From SXOA01 sp051004015 (GTDB taxonomy: Bacteria; Planctomycetota; Planctomycetia; Pirellulales; Pirellulaceae): DNA of 64,000 bases. Location of the stretch: NCBI GenBank assembly GCA_051004015.1, contig JBPCKT010000135.1:1-64000 (forward strand). Direction: 5' to 3'. Positions 18,235 to 27,135 of this stretch are shown here, piece after piece; the stretch's first letter is position 1; each line of letters starts with the position of its first letter. Made by a program: the position numbers and the translations under genes. The notes below the pieces were generated by a model. It searched no databases, had not been told where the DNA came from, and worked only from the letters and a program-made list of their open reading frames with translations.

Positions 18235-19317
18235 ATGATCCGAAAACTCTCATTCGCAGCGCTCGTCCTGGCACTTGCCCCCCCCGCCTTCGCCGCCGAC
18301 TCGAAGCCGGTAGCCCCCGTGGAGAAGCCCATCGCCACGGACAAGGTGCTGGATAGTTTCCTCACCTCGGTGAAGGAGAATAAGGAATTCAAAGCGGAAC
18401 AAGTGCAAAAGGCCACGGAGATTTTCACTGCGCTGCGGGCGGACGTCGATGGCAAGCCGATTGCCATTACCGAGGCGCTCCGTGAACTCTACCCCGATTA
18501 CAAAGACGCGCTCACCACTTTGGGCGAAGAGAACCTTCATGACGCGATCACCAAGCTGGGTGTATTGCGAGATGCCAAGGATCCCTATCTGGCCGCTGAT
18601 GCCGCCTATTTCCTGGCGCGGGCCTACCTGCTCGACGAGCGGTTTGAAGACGCCCTGCCCCTGCTCGAGGATGCCACTGGCAAGAACGCCGACAAGACGG
18701 CTCGCGGCGGCGAATCGCTGTTCCTTCGCGGCGTGGCCTATGGCCAGCTTATCCAGCGGAAGGAAGCGATGGAGTGCCTGAAGAAATTCCTGGATCAATA
18801 TCCCGACGCTCCCGAACGGATGCGCGTCGGCGCGTTCCGCCAGCTCGAAGCTCTCAAGTTGTATGAAGACGGCACGCTGACCGACGTCCAGTTCCGCATG
18901 GAGTTCAGCCGCCGCAAGCTCTCATTGGAAGATGCGGGCGAGACCACGCGCGATCAACAGAAAAAGATCATCGACATCCTCGCCAAGCTGATTAAGGAAG
19001 CAGAAGAAAAAGAGTGCAACTGCAAGGGTGGCGGCAAGCCCAAGCCCGGCTCGAAGCCAGGCAAGGGAGGCGAAGGAGAGAGCCAGGCCAAAGGTGAAGG
19101 CCAGGGCCAGCAAGGGACTTCCGGCGGCGGCAGCAAGGGGATCGACAGCGACACCGTCAAGCGGCTGCACCGCGGCGGCCCGACGAGTCCTTGGAGCCAC
19201 CTTCGCGACCGCGAGCGGGACCCGGTCTTCAACGCCATCAAGGAAAAGTACCCCGCCCGTTACCAGCAGCTCATCGAGCAGTACTACAAGAGCTTCAGCG
19301 ACGAGAGCGAAGGGTAG
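18235..19317 (+). CDS. secreted helical (TPR-like) repeat protein
   Basis: A 360-residue exported protein with a signal peptide (MIRKLSFAALVLALA to AFAAD). Residues 35-250 are alternating helices with TPR-like character, for example AADAAYFLARAYLLDERFEDALPLLEDA. A Gly/Lys/Glu-rich linker lies near 270-310 and a conserved-looking C-terminal segment contains HRGGPTSPWSHLRDRERDP. I placed the start at the second ATG (18235) because AAGGA lies nine bases upstream; the ATG at 18226 is also possible. In Bat operons TPR proteins (BatC/BatE) accompany the VWA proteins, so this may be the functional counterpart; that is inference. Confidence 0.83.
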   Translation: MIRKLSFAALVLALAPPAFAADSKPVAPVEKPIATDKVLDSFLTSVKENKEFKAEQVQKATEIFTALRADVDGKPIAITEALRELYPDYKDALTTLGEENLHDAITKLGVLRDAKDPYLAADAAYFLARAYLLDERFEDALPLLEDATGKNADKTARGGESLFLRGVAYGQLIQRKEAMECLKKFLDQYPDAPERMRVGAFRQLEALKLYEDGTLTDVQFRMEFSRRKLSLEDAGETTRDQQKKIIDILAKLIKEAEEKECNCKGGGKPKPGSKPGKGGEGESQAKGEGQGQQGTSGGGSKGIDSDTVKRLHRGGPTSPWSHLRDRERDPVFNAIKEKYPARYQQLIEQYYKSFSDESEG

Positions 19318-19342
19318 ACCGCTTTTGAGCGTCAGACGAATT

Positions 19343-19365
19343 CCAGCCGGTGTAATTCCGGCTGG
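19343..19365. repeat. 8-bp perfect hairpin before the NPCBM gene
   Basis: CCAGCCGG (19343-19350) pairs with CCGGCTGG (19358-19365). Three bases later is TATGAT (19368-19373), a good -10-like hexamer placed exactly six bases before the ATG at 19380. The hairpin could end upstream transcription while the hexamer starts a short or leaderless transcript. Confidence 0.45.
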
Positions 19366-19379
19366 TGTATGATAGAGGC

Positions 19380-20582
19380 ATGATCATCGCATTTCGATTC
19401 CGGGCCGCAGCTCTTTTTGCGCCCTTGATATTCGTCGCTGTTCCGATTGCGGCCCAGCCTCCCAAGAATGACGGCATCGCGCTCACGCTTCTCAGCGGCG
19501 AGACCCGGCAGGCCAAGACCATCGCCATCTCCGCCGGCAAGCTCAGCGGCGACGGCCTCTCCCAGCCGCTTCCGCTCGACGACCTGCGGCAGATTCGCCT
19601 CGCAGCCGTAGTGCCAGAGGCCAAGCCCGCTGTCGTGCTTCATTTGCTGGGCGGCGGCAAAGTCCTCGCCAGATCAATCACCATCGCCGGCGATGTGTGC
19701 CAGGTGGAATCCGCTCTCGCCGGCAAGCTGACGATTCCCCTCGATCAGGTTCGCGGCGTCCGACTGGAGCCCGCTGCCCTCAGCCCCGAATTTGACAAGG
19801 CCCTCGCCGCCCCCAGCGCCGACCAGGATCGGCTGTTCATCAAGATCGAGGACAAAGTCGATTCCGCCGCCGGCATTTTCAAATCGCTGAGCGAAAAGGA
19901 GTTCCAGTTCGAGCTTGGCGGCGAGAGCAAAACGCTTCCCCGCGAGAAGCTCTTCGGCTTGGTCGTCGCCCAGGGTTCCGCGGCTGACGACCCGGCCAAA
20001 GCTCTGATTACCCTCCGCGACGGCTCGCTGTTCGCCGGCGAGATCGATTCCCTTTCCGGCGGCAAGCTCGCGGCCAGCCTCCCCGGCGGCAGCAAGATCG
20101 AGATTCCCCAGCAAGCACTCGCCTCCATCGCGCTGCGTTCCAGCCGCCTGGCCTTTCTGTCCGATCTGAAGCCGGTGGAAGAAGAGCAGCGGTCGCTGGC
20201 CTTTATGGATGTTCCCTGGCAAAAAGACCGCAGCGTCCTAAGCCGCACCTTGACGCTGGGCCAGCGGACCTTTGAAAAAGGGATCGGCTGTCACGCGGAG
20301 TGCCGGCTGACCTTCGCCGCCGATGGCAAGTGGGACGTGCTGGCCGCGGTGATTGGGATCGATGCGGAGACGATGGGGAAAGGGGACTGCATTTTCATTG
20401 TGCTCGCCGACGGCGAAGCGGTCTTTACCCGCCGCGTCAAAGGAACGGATCCACCGCAGGAAATCCAGGTCGAAATTCCCCGCGCCAAAAGGATCGTGCT
20501 GGTCGTCGAAGCCGGAGCGGGGCTCGACCTGGGGGACCATGCCGATTGGTGCGACGTTCGTTTCATCAAAAGCAGCAAATAG
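19380..20582 (+). CDS. secreted NPCBM-domain protein
   Basis: A 400-residue exported protein with signal peptide MIIAFRFRAAALFAPL to IAAQ. Residues 30-250 are beta-rich repeats of the kind LRDGSLFAGEIDSLSGGKL. Residues 275-398 match the NPCBM fold (novel putative carbohydrate-binding module): F-x-KGIGCH, D-x-FIVLADG-x-x-VF and LDLGDHADW. NPCBM domains usually bind glycans beside glycosidases; here there is no catalytic partner domain, so an envelope-polysaccharide binding role is inferred. The ATG at 19380 has no strong Shine-Dalgarno. It lies 13 bp before the HtrA-like gene, clearly in the operon. Confidence 0.87.
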   Translation: MIIAFRFRAAALFAPLIFVAVPIAAQPPKNDGIALTLLSGETRQAKTIAISAGKLSGDGLSQPLPLDDLRQIRLAAVVPEAKPAVVLHLLGGGKVLARSITIAGDVCQVESALAGKLTIPLDQVRGVRLEPAALSPEFDKALAAPSADQDRLFIKIEDKVDSAAGIFKSLSEKEFQFELGGESKTLPREKLFGLVVAQGSAADDPAKALITLRDGSLFAGEIDSLSGGKLAASLPGGSKIEIPQQALASIALRSSRLAFLSDLKPVEEEQRSLAFMDVPWQKDRSVLSRTLTLGQRTFEKGIGCHAECRLTFAADGKWDVLAAVIGIDAETMGKGDCIFIVLADGEAVFTRRVKGTDPPQEIQVEIPRAKRIVLVVEAGAGLDLGDHADWCDVRFIKSSK

Positions 20583-20595
20583 CCGGAGCCGAGAT

Positions 20596-22701
20596 ATGCG
20601 ACCACTCATCCGTCCCGTCTGGCTTCTGGCCGCGCTGCTCGCAAGCTGGAACCTGATCGCATTCGCCCAGGACGCCGACGAACTCTCCCCTGCGGATTTC
20701 GCTGCCGTCAAGGCTGCTCAAAAGCAGCGGGTGGAAACCATCGCCAAGGTCTACGGCGCGGTGGTGGCGATTTATGGCAATGACCGAGCCGGCGGCGGCT
20801 CGGGTGTTTTATATGATCCGGCCGGTTTTGCGCTCACCAACCACCACGTGGTGGCCGGCGCGGGGACCGAAGGCTGGGGAGGGCTCGCTGACGGCAAGCT
20901 CTATCGCTGGAGGCTCATCGGCACCGATCCGGGCGGCGACGTGGCGATCATCCAGCTGACCGGCAAGGACGTCTTCCCGTATGCCCCGCTGGCGGATTCC
21001 GAATCGGTTCGCGTCGGCGACTGGGCGATGGCGATGGGCAACCCGTTCGTCCTGGCGGAGGACCAGCGTCCCACGGTCACGCTCGGCATCGTCAGCGGCG
21101 TTCACCGCTTCCAGGAAGGCTCCGGCTTGAACCAACTGGTTTACGGCAACTGCATCCAGGTCGATAGCTCGATCAACCCCGGCAACTCCGGCGGCCCGCT
21201 GTTCAGCCTTCGCGGCCAAATCATTGGCATCAATGGTCGGGGCAGCTTTGAGGAGCGGGGCCGCGTGAACGTCGGCCTGGGCTATGCCATCTCCGCCAAC
21301 CAGTGCCGTATGTTCCTTCCGGAGCTCCTGGCAACGAAAATTGCCCAGCACGGCACACTCGACGCCATCTTTGGAACCCGCGAAGGGAAGGTGATTTGTC
21401 ACACCGTGAATCTTGACTCGGCCATTGCCAAGGCCGGCCTGCAGCTTGGCGACAAGCTGATCCGCTTTGAAGGGCGGCCGGTGGTGGACGCCAACCAGTT
21501 CACGAACGACCTCAGCATGTTTCCCGCCAACTGGCCCGTTGAAGTCACCTGGGAGCGCGACGGCCAGCCCATGACCGCCCATGTCCGTTTGAGCGCACTG
21601 CCGTACGAACCTATCGTCAAACAGAACGGCGAGCAGCCGCCGGAAGAGAAGCCTGGGGACGAGAAGCCCAAGGAAGAAAAGCCTGGCGAGAAGAAGCCCG
21701 ATGGTGACACACCGGAAGAGAAGAAGCCCGCGGAAGAAAAGCCAGCGAAGCCCGCGGAAGAAAAAAAGGAAGAGCCGGCTCCCAAGAAGCCTGCGGAGGC
21801 AAAGCCCGCTGAAGAGAAGCCGACGGAGAAACCCGCCGAGAAGGAAGGCAATGGTGACGAGAAAAAGGAAGAGAAGCCCGACCCGAACGCGCCTCCAAAT
21901 CCCAGAGACCTGCCGAAAGACCTTCCCAAAGAGCGGCTGTTACCGCCCAAGCCAAAGATTCCGCTGGGTGAGGCTGGCAAAATCCGTGACAAAGACCTCA
22001 ACAAGCAGAATGCCCAGCAGATTATCGCCCGTTGGCGGGAACAGTGTGGCGCGGCGAAGCTCAAGGACAGCGGTATCATCTTCCGCATGGAGAGCGTGCT
22101 GCTGCGTGACGGCAAGGCTGTCGGCCAGCAACAAATGACCATCGCCTCCGGCAGCCGCTGCCGTGTCGATTACATTCTGGATGGCAAGAAGCGATCGCTC
22201 GGCACCGACGGCAAGGTCTGGTGGCTGAGTGTGGACGGTAAGTCGCAGGAAGTCTCGCAATCCCGCGCCCTGCGGGACTCGCATTTGTCCCAGGCAGTCG
22301 CTCTCGCCGCGCTGCTCACCCCGCAACCGCTCGCAGGGCTCGGCGACCTGGCTCTCGATGGTTCCGATAAAGGTCGCGGACGCCTTTGCTTCCGCCTGAG
22401 TGCGACGGACAAAGAGAGCGAGCAGTTTTTCGTCTGGCTGAGCGTGTGTAATGATGAAGTCCAGCCCCGCGTGCAATTGCAGAAGACCGGGGTTGGCATC
22501 GACGATGAGGAGCCGATTGCCTCGGTTATTTACGATGAATGGGACGACACCGAAGGGCTTTTCCTGCCGTGGAAGGCCGTGCATGTCCGCGGCCTTGCCG
22601 AAGCCGCCGAGTTGGTGATTGATACACAGTCCTGCTCCGCTCTCGCGGAGATTGAAGACGCCTTTTTTCAGGCACCCAAAAATGATGTTCCGCCCAAGTA
22701 A
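20596..22701 (+). CDS. HtrA/trypsin-like serine protease with PDZ domain (active triad)
   Basis: A 701-residue exported serine protease. The signal peptide ends near residue 25 (AFAQ). The trypsin-fold domain (50-250) keeps all three catalytic residues: His84 in TNHHVV, Asp115 in GGDVAI and Ser198 in NPGNSGGPL. A PDZ-like domain follows (about 255-345), then a 130-residue Lys/Pro/Glu-rich linker and a C-terminal beta domain of unknown family (490-690). HtrA-type proteases degrade or chaperone misfolded envelope proteins. I use the ATG at 20596, which follows the NPCBM stop by 13 bp. It is the first of three tandem homologues and the only one with an intact active site. Confidence 0.92.
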   Translation: MRPLIRPVWLLAALLASWNLIAFAQDADELSPADFAAVKAAQKQRVETIAKVYGAVVAIYGNDRAGGGSGVLYDPAGFALTNHHVVAGAGTEGWGGLADGKLYRWRLIGTDPGGDVAIIQLTGKDVFPYAPLADSESVRVGDWAMAMGNPFVLAEDQRPTVTLGIVSGVHRFQEGSGLNQLVYGNCIQVDSSINPGNSGGPLFSLRGQIIGINGRGSFEERGRVNVGLGYAISANQCRMFLPELLATKIAQHGTLDAIFGTREGKVICHTVNLDSAIAKAGLQLGDKLIRFEGRPVVDANQFTNDLSMFPANWPVEVTWERDGQPMTAHVRLSALPYEPIVKQNGEQPPEEKPGDEKPKEEKPGEKKPDGDTPEEKKPAEEKPAKPAEEKKEEPAPKKPAEAKPAEEKPTEKPAEKEGNGDEKKEEKPDPNAPPNPRDLPKDLPKERLLPPKPKIPLGEAGKIRDKDLNKQNAQQIIARWREQCGAAKLKDSGIIFRMESVLLRDGKAVGQQQMTIASGSRCRVDYILDGKKRSLGTDGKVWWLSVDGKSQEVSQSRALRDSHLSQAVALAALLTPQPLAGLGDLALDGSDKGRGRLCFRLSATDKESEQFFVWLSVCNDEVQPRVQLQKTGVGIDDEEPIASVIYDEWDDTEGLFLPWKAVHVRGLAEAAELVIDTQSCSALAEIEDAFFQAPKNDVPPK

Positions 22702-23701
22702 CACCCTCGCGGCGATTGCCGCGCTTGTTGGCCTTGCAACTGCTCCGTTATTGACGGCGGACGAGCCCGTCTCTCCCGACGGAGCTTTTGCCGAGGCGAT
22801 TCAGATCGCCCAGCGGCGGACCGTGAAAATCTACGGCGCGGGCATCGGCCGCAGTCCGGCCTACGCCAGCGGCATATTGGTCTCTTCGACGGGAGATGTT
22901 CTGACCGGCAACGGCGTCTACCTTGGCGCTGAGAACCTGCGAATTACGCTGCCAGATGGCAGCACCTTTCCCGCCACTGTCGTCCGCCGCAGCCAGACGC
23001 TGCAGATCGCTCAACTCAAGATTGAAGCGAATACCCCCGACTTTTTCGAGATCCCCGAGAAGCCCGCCGCCGGCAAGGGGGACTGGATCCTGGCGGTCAG
23101 CAACGCCTTCAAAGTGGCCGACCGCGCGGAGCCGCTCTCGGTCAACATTGGCGTGCTTTCGCTCCGCACACAGCTCGATGCCCGCCGCGGCGTCAATGAC
23201 TTTCCCTATGAAGGTGACGTCTATCTCTACGACGCCATTACTAGCAATCCCGGCGCGGCCGGCGGCGCCGTGGTCAGCACGGAAGGGAAGCTCGTCGGGA
23301 TGATTGGCCGTGTCATTGAATCCAAGTCCACCAATACGCGGCTCAACTACGCGGTCCCCGCGGACACGCTAAAGCAGTTCATGTCCGGCGAAGAACCGAT
23401 GCCGATGGTGGCGGCAACCACGTCCACTGGCGCAAAGGGTGAGCTGGGCATTCGACTCTTTAACTTGGGAGGTCGAAAAAGCCCGGCGTACATCGACCGC
23501 GTATTGCCCGGAAGCGCGGCGGCCAAGGCGGGATTGAAGACGGACGACATGGTCATCTCCATCGGCGGCCAAATCGTCCGCGATGCTGGTGATTTCAAGC
23601 GACTCTCCGACAACCTGAAGGCCGGAGTTGAAATCACCATCGAGGTCAAGCGGAAGAGTGACCTGCTGACCATCAAGCTCACGCCCGCGGAGGCCAAGTG
23701 A
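22682..23701 (+). CDS. HtrA-like PDZ protein, catalytic triad lost
   Basis: A 339-residue exported protein with a signal peptide, a trypsin-fold domain (residues 40-235) and a PDZ domain (250-335: G-x-R-x-F and AAKAGLKTDDMVISIGG). It aligns with the upstream protease but lacks the triad: the TNHHVV segment reads TGNGVY (His replaced), the Asp segment reads LQIAQL, and NPGNSGGPL reads NPGAAGGAV with Ala at the nucleophile position. It should therefore be a non-proteolytic pseudoprotease, perhaps a regulatory or substrate-binding subunit. The start at 22682 (or 22685) overlaps the end of the upstream gene by 20 bp, implying translational coupling. Confidence 0.88.
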   Translation: MMFRPSNTLAAIAALVGLATAPLLTADEPVSPDGAFAEAIQIAQRRTVKIYGAGIGRSPAYASGILVSSTGDVLTGNGVYLGAENLRITLPDGSTFPATVVRRSQTLQIAQLKIEANTPDFFEIPEKPAAGKGDWILAVSNAFKVADRAEPLSVNIGVLSLRTQLDARRGVNDFPYEGDVYLYDAITSNPGAAGGAVVSTEGKLVGMIGRVIESKSTNTRLNYAVPADTLKQFMSGEEPMPMVAATTSTGAKGELGIRLFNLGGRKSPAYIDRVLPGSAAAKAGLKTDDMVISIGGQIVRDAGDFKRLSDNLKAGVEITIEVKRKSDLLTIKLTPAEAK

Positions 23702-24891
23702 CAAGTCCATTCGTTGTAACTCGCTTCGGCCGGTTTGCAGCTCTCGCGGCATGGCTGTTTTGTGACGTGGTCACTTTTGCCGACGATCCTAAGCCGGACG
23801 CTGTGTCCGCCGAAAAGCAAACCCTCCTGCGCGGGACGCTATTTTCGCCCAAAGCCTTCCGGGCCGCGGCTAAGAAACTCCAGCCGTCGCTGGTCACCAT
23901 CGAAGGCTTCGGCGGCCTGGCCGCCGGCAGCGGACAGACCAAGGGAATTCATGCCCCCGGCGAAGGGCCGACGACCGGCCTGATCATTTCGTCGGATGGC
24001 TACATCGTCACCAGCACCTTTAACTTCATCCGCAAGCCGCCAATTATTGCCGTCCGCTTGCCGTCCGGTGAGCGCAAGATCGCCCGGCTCCTCGGCCGGG
24101 ACGAAACCCGCCGCATCTGTCTGCTCAAGGTGGACGGCGTCAGCGGCCTGACTGTGCCGGAGATGGCACCTCGCGAAGAGTTCGCCGTGGGTCAGTGGGC
24201 GGTCGCACTTGGCATCGGCTATGGCGATGCGGAGCCGGCCCTCACTGCGGGCATCATTTCGGCCACCAGCCGCATCGGGACCAAGGCGGTGCAGACGGAC
24301 GCCAACCTCAGCCCCGCCAACTACGGCGGTCCGCTGATTGATCTGGACGGCCGCGTCATCGGCATTTGCGTGCCGCTCTCTCCCGGCGGTCAACAAGAAG
24401 GCGCCGGCAGTGAATGGTACGACTCCGGCATCGGTTTCGCCGTTCCGCTGGCTGGCCTCGATAAAGTCATCGCCGCCATGAAGGAAGGGAAGACTTTGCA
24501 GCGCGCCTTCCTGGGCGTGCAAAGCCAGCCGACGGGAACTCCCCCCAGCGGGGCCACCATTGTCAGCGTCGTTCCCGATTCGCCCGCCGCCAAAGCGGGC
24601 CTGATCAAGGATGACAAGTTGCTGGCCATTGACGGCACCGAAGTCATGGACGTGACGCATCTTTCCTCCCTTATTGCGCGCTATGTCGCCGGCGACAAGG
24701 TGGAAGTCACTTACCAGCGCGGCGAGGAGAAAAAAACCATCACTGCCGAGCTCGCCGTCGCTCCCCCTCCGGCGCCTCCCATGAAGCCGGTGCCGATGCT
24801 GCCGAAGGATCCGGAGAAGAAGCCCGATGACAAGCCTGGCGAAGAAAAGCCCGCAGAAAAACCAGCGGAAAAACCAGCGAACGAACCCTAG
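23698..24891 (+). CDS. second HtrA-like PDZ pseudoprotease
   Basis: A 397-residue exported protein of the same family. The GTG start overlaps the preceding TGA (GTGA), so translation is coupled. After a signal segment (residues 8-29), a trypsin-like domain (50-250) shows TSTFNF where catalytic His is expected, R-R-I-C-L-L at the Asp position and SPANYGGPL with Tyr209 in place of the nucleophilic Ser. A PDZ domain (275-355, VSVVPDSPAAKAGLIKDDKLLAIDG) and a P-E-K-P tail follow. All three catalytic residues are gone, by different changes from the neighbouring paralogue. The peptide-binding PDZ motif is intact, so a scaffold or inhibitor role with the active protease is plausible. Confidence 0.88.
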   Translation: MTSPFVVTRFGRFAALAAWLFCDVVTFADDPKPDAVSAEKQTLLRGTLFSPKAFRAAAKKLQPSLVTIEGFGGLAAGSGQTKGIHAPGEGPTTGLIISSDGYIVTSTFNFIRKPPIIAVRLPSGERKIARLLGRDETRRICLLKVDGVSGLTVPEMAPREEFAVGQWAVALGIGYGDAEPALTAGIISATSRIGTKAVQTDANLSPANYGGPLIDLDGRVIGICVPLSPGGQQEGAGSEWYDSGIGFAVPLAGLDKVIAAMKEGKTLQRAFLGVQSQPTGTPPSGATIVSVVPDSPAAKAGLIKDDKLLAIDGTEVMDVTHLSSLIARYVAGDKVEVTYQRGEEKKTITAELAVAPPPAPPMKPVPMLPKDPEKKPDDKPGEEKPAEKPAEKPANEP

Positions 24892-24906
24892 GGTATGAGG
24901 AGCCGA

Positions 24907-25674
24907 ATGGAATCGCTCATGAAGCCGCCCGTTGCCGTGGTGCTGGCCGCTGGCCAGGGAACGCGGATGAAGTCCGACTTGCCGAAAGTGCTTTGTCCGG
25001 TTCTCGGCCGGCCGATGATTGATTTCGTACTCGATGCGCTCGTCGCCGCAGGTGTCGAGCGCGTGATTGCTGTCGTCGGCTATCGGGCGGATGACGTGAA
25101 AGGGGCACTCGTCGATCGCAAGAATGTCGCCTACGCGCTGCAGACCGAGCGGCTGGGGACGGGTCATGCGGTGCAGATGGCTCGCGGCCATCTGGCCGAG
25201 CACGACGGGCCGGTCATCGTCGTCGCCGGGGATTCACCCATGCTGCAACGGCAGTCGGTGGCATCGCTGCTCGACCATTTCTATGGAGTGCGCCCGGCGT
25301 GTCTTCTCGGAACGCTGCTCAAAGACGACCCGGGGGGATTGGGGCGGATTGTGCGGGACGGGCGAGGCGAATTTCAAGGCATCGTCGAGGAAAAGGATGC
25401 CACGCTGCCGCAACGGCAGATCAACGAAGTCAACATGAGCACCTACATCTTCGATTGCCGTGAGCTCCTGCACGCTCTCGACCTGTTGAAGGATGACAAT
25501 CGGCAGAGGGAGTTTTACCTGACCGATTGCCCCGGCATTTTGCGGGGGGAAGGAAAACTGGTGCAGGCCCTCCCTATCTTGCAGCCCTGCGAGGCATTGA
25601 GCATCAACACGCCAGAGGAACTCGCTGCGGTGGAGCGGAAAATGACCGAACTGGGATATGAGCGGGCGATTTAG
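24907..25674 (+). CDS. GlmU-type NTP transferase domain protein
   Basis: About 255 residues of the nucleotidyltransferase family that includes the N-terminal half of GlmU (UDP-N-acetylglucosamine pyrophosphorylase). Visible motifs: LAAGQGTRMKSDLPK (nucleotide binding), LGTGHAV, AGDSPML, GRIVRD, IVEEKDA and INEVN. The left-handed beta-helix acetyltransferase half of GlmU is absent, as in several planctomycetes, so acetylation must be done elsewhere. I prefer the ATG at 24907, four bases after GAGGAG; ATGs at 24895 and 24919 are alternatives. It follows the protease genes by only 15 bp and precedes prs, a common glmU-prs neighbourhood. Cytoplasmic; cell-wall or LPS precursor supply is likely. 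Confidence 0.9.
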   Translation: MESLMKPPVAVVLAAGQGTRMKSDLPKVLCPVLGRPMIDFVLDALVAAGVERVIAVVGYRADDVKGALVDRKNVAYALQTERLGTGHAVQMARGHLAEHDGPVIVVAGDSPMLQRQSVASLLDHFYGVRPACLLGTLLKDDPGGLGRIVRDGRGEFQGIVEEKDATLPQRQINEVNMSTYIFDCRELLHALDLLKDDNRQREFYLTDCPGILRGEGKLVQALPILQPCEALSINTPEELAAVERKMTELGYERAI

Positions 25675-25762
25675 CGTGACTATCCGCCTGTGCCGCTTGC
25701 CTCCAACGGCCCCTTCGCTCATTATCAGGGAGGACTATCCATCCTGATTCCTGGTTCCTCCC

Positions 25763-26719
25763 ATGCGTGAGCTCAAAATTTTCTCCGGCCAGGCTAACCG
25801 CAAACTGGCGAAGGATATTTGCGCCCACCTGCATCTGCCGCTGGGGGAGATCACTCTGGGCAAGTTCCAGGACGGCGAGAACTACTGCAAGATTGAAGAG
25901 GATATCCGCGGCCGCGACATTTTCCTGATCCAGCCCACCTGCCCGCCGGTCAACGATAATCTGATGGAGCTGCTGATCATGATTGACAGCTGCAAACGGG
26001 CCAGCGCCGAGCGGATCACCATCGTCATCCCCTACTTCGGCTATGCCCGGCAAGACCGCAAGGATGAAGGGCGGGTCCCCATCACCGCCAAGCTGGTGGC
26101 CAATCTGATTACCCGCGCCGGGGCGGACCGGGTGCTGACGATGGACCTCCATTCGCCGCAGATTCAAGGGTTCTTCGACGTACCGGTGGATAATATGTTC
26201 GCCGCTCCCGTGCTCAACGACTTTGTCGTCAGCCTTTCCACCGCGGAAAACGAGCGGGTCGTGGTCAGCCCCGACGTCGGCAGCATCAAGCGGGCCCTCT
26301 GGCACGCCAAGCGGCTCGGCGGGCAATTGGCGATTGTGGACAAGCGGCGGGACAGCCCTACGGAGACGCGCCAAGAGAACATCATCGGCGGACCGATCGC
26401 CGGCAAGGTGGCTCTGATGTTCGACGACATGATCTCCACGGGTGGCTCGATCTGCGGGGCGGCCATGAAGGTGCATGCGGAAGGGGCCAAGGAGATTTAC
26501 GTTGCCGCCACGCACGGTGTGCTCTGTGGGGACGCGGTCAAGAAGCTTAGCGAAGCCCCCATCACAGCGGTTGTCATCACAGACACGATTCCGTTGCCGC
26601 CTGAAAAGCAGTTCCCCAAGATCAAGGTCCGCACCGTCGCCCCCATGCTGGCCGAGGCCATCAAGCGAATTCACCACGACCAGTCCATCAGCATGATGTT
26701 CGAAAAGACGGAGGAATAG
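25763..26719 (+). CDS. prs: ribose-phosphate pyrophosphokinase
   Basis: A full-length (318-residue) PRPP synthetase, which makes 5-phosphoribosyl-1-pyrophosphate from ribose-5-phosphate and ATP for nucleotide, His and Trp synthesis. Diagnostic segments: FQDGENYCKIEEDIRG (31-50), IPYFGYARQDRK (89-100), the DLHSPQIQGFFDVPVDN signature (about 128-144) and the PRPP-binding loop FDDMISTGGS near residue 220. No insertion or truncation is seen. No clear Shine-Dalgarno precedes the ATG. It lies 88 bp after the GlmU-type gene and two bases before a small membrane protein gene. Confidence 0.97.
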   Translation: MRELKIFSGQANRKLAKDICAHLHLPLGEITLGKFQDGENYCKIEEDIRGRDIFLIQPTCPPVNDNLMELLIMIDSCKRASAERITIVIPYFGYARQDRKDEGRVPITAKLVANLITRAGADRVLTMDLHSPQIQGFFDVPVDNMFAAPVLNDFVVSLSTAENERVVVSPDVGSIKRALWHAKRLGGQLAIVDKRRDSPTETRQENIIGGPIAGKVALMFDDMISTGGSICGAAMKVHAEGAKEIYVAATHGVLCGDAVKKLSEAPITAVVITDTIPLPPEKQFPKIKVRTVAPMLAEAIKRIHHDQSISMMFEKTEE

Positions 26720-26721
26720 CC

Positions 26722-27135
26722 GTGCCGGCAGAGCGGAGCAGCGGCTATTTCGCCTACGCGGTGTATGGCGTATTGTACTTGTCGCTGCTGGCGGCGGTCG
26801 TGGGAGGGAGCTTTTTTGCCCGCTCCTGGGCGATTTCCGTTTACGGCAGCCCCGAGGCGCAGGCGCAATGGAACGAGTGGCGGGCGGGAGCGGCGGAGCT
26901 CTCCAACTCAAGCCCCGTCAAACGCCGCGTCCCCCAAAGCGACCAGCCCCCGGCGCTCGTTCTGGCCACGACCTACTTCGGCATCTGCCTCAGCATTGCG
27001 CTCGTACTGTCATCGGTCCTCTTCGCCACAGCGGTTTACTTCGTTCAAGGCGTGCTGCGTTCGCCCGGCGGCGCGCGGAACGATGATGAGCCGCGGAGAG
27101 CAAAGGGCACCTCGGAGAAACGAGGGGCAGAATGA
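26722..27135 (+). CDS. small two-helix membrane protein
   Basis: A 137-residue protein with two membrane helices (residues 10-32 and 70-98) and no recognised domain. The GTG start lies two bases after the prs stop, with GGAGGA well placed upstream, so it is translated with prs. The last dozen codons (encoding the RRAKGTSEKRG region) fall in the left arm of an octamer inverted repeat (27091-27224). The natural C-terminus may therefore have been replaced by repeat sequence. Confidence 0.7.
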   Translation: MPAERSSGYFAYAVYGVLYLSLLAAVVGGSFFARSWAISVYGSPEAQAQWNEWRAGAAELSNSSPVKRRVPQSDQPPALVLATTYFGICLSIALVLSSVLFATAVYFVQGVLRSPGGARNDDEPRRAKGTSEKRGAE

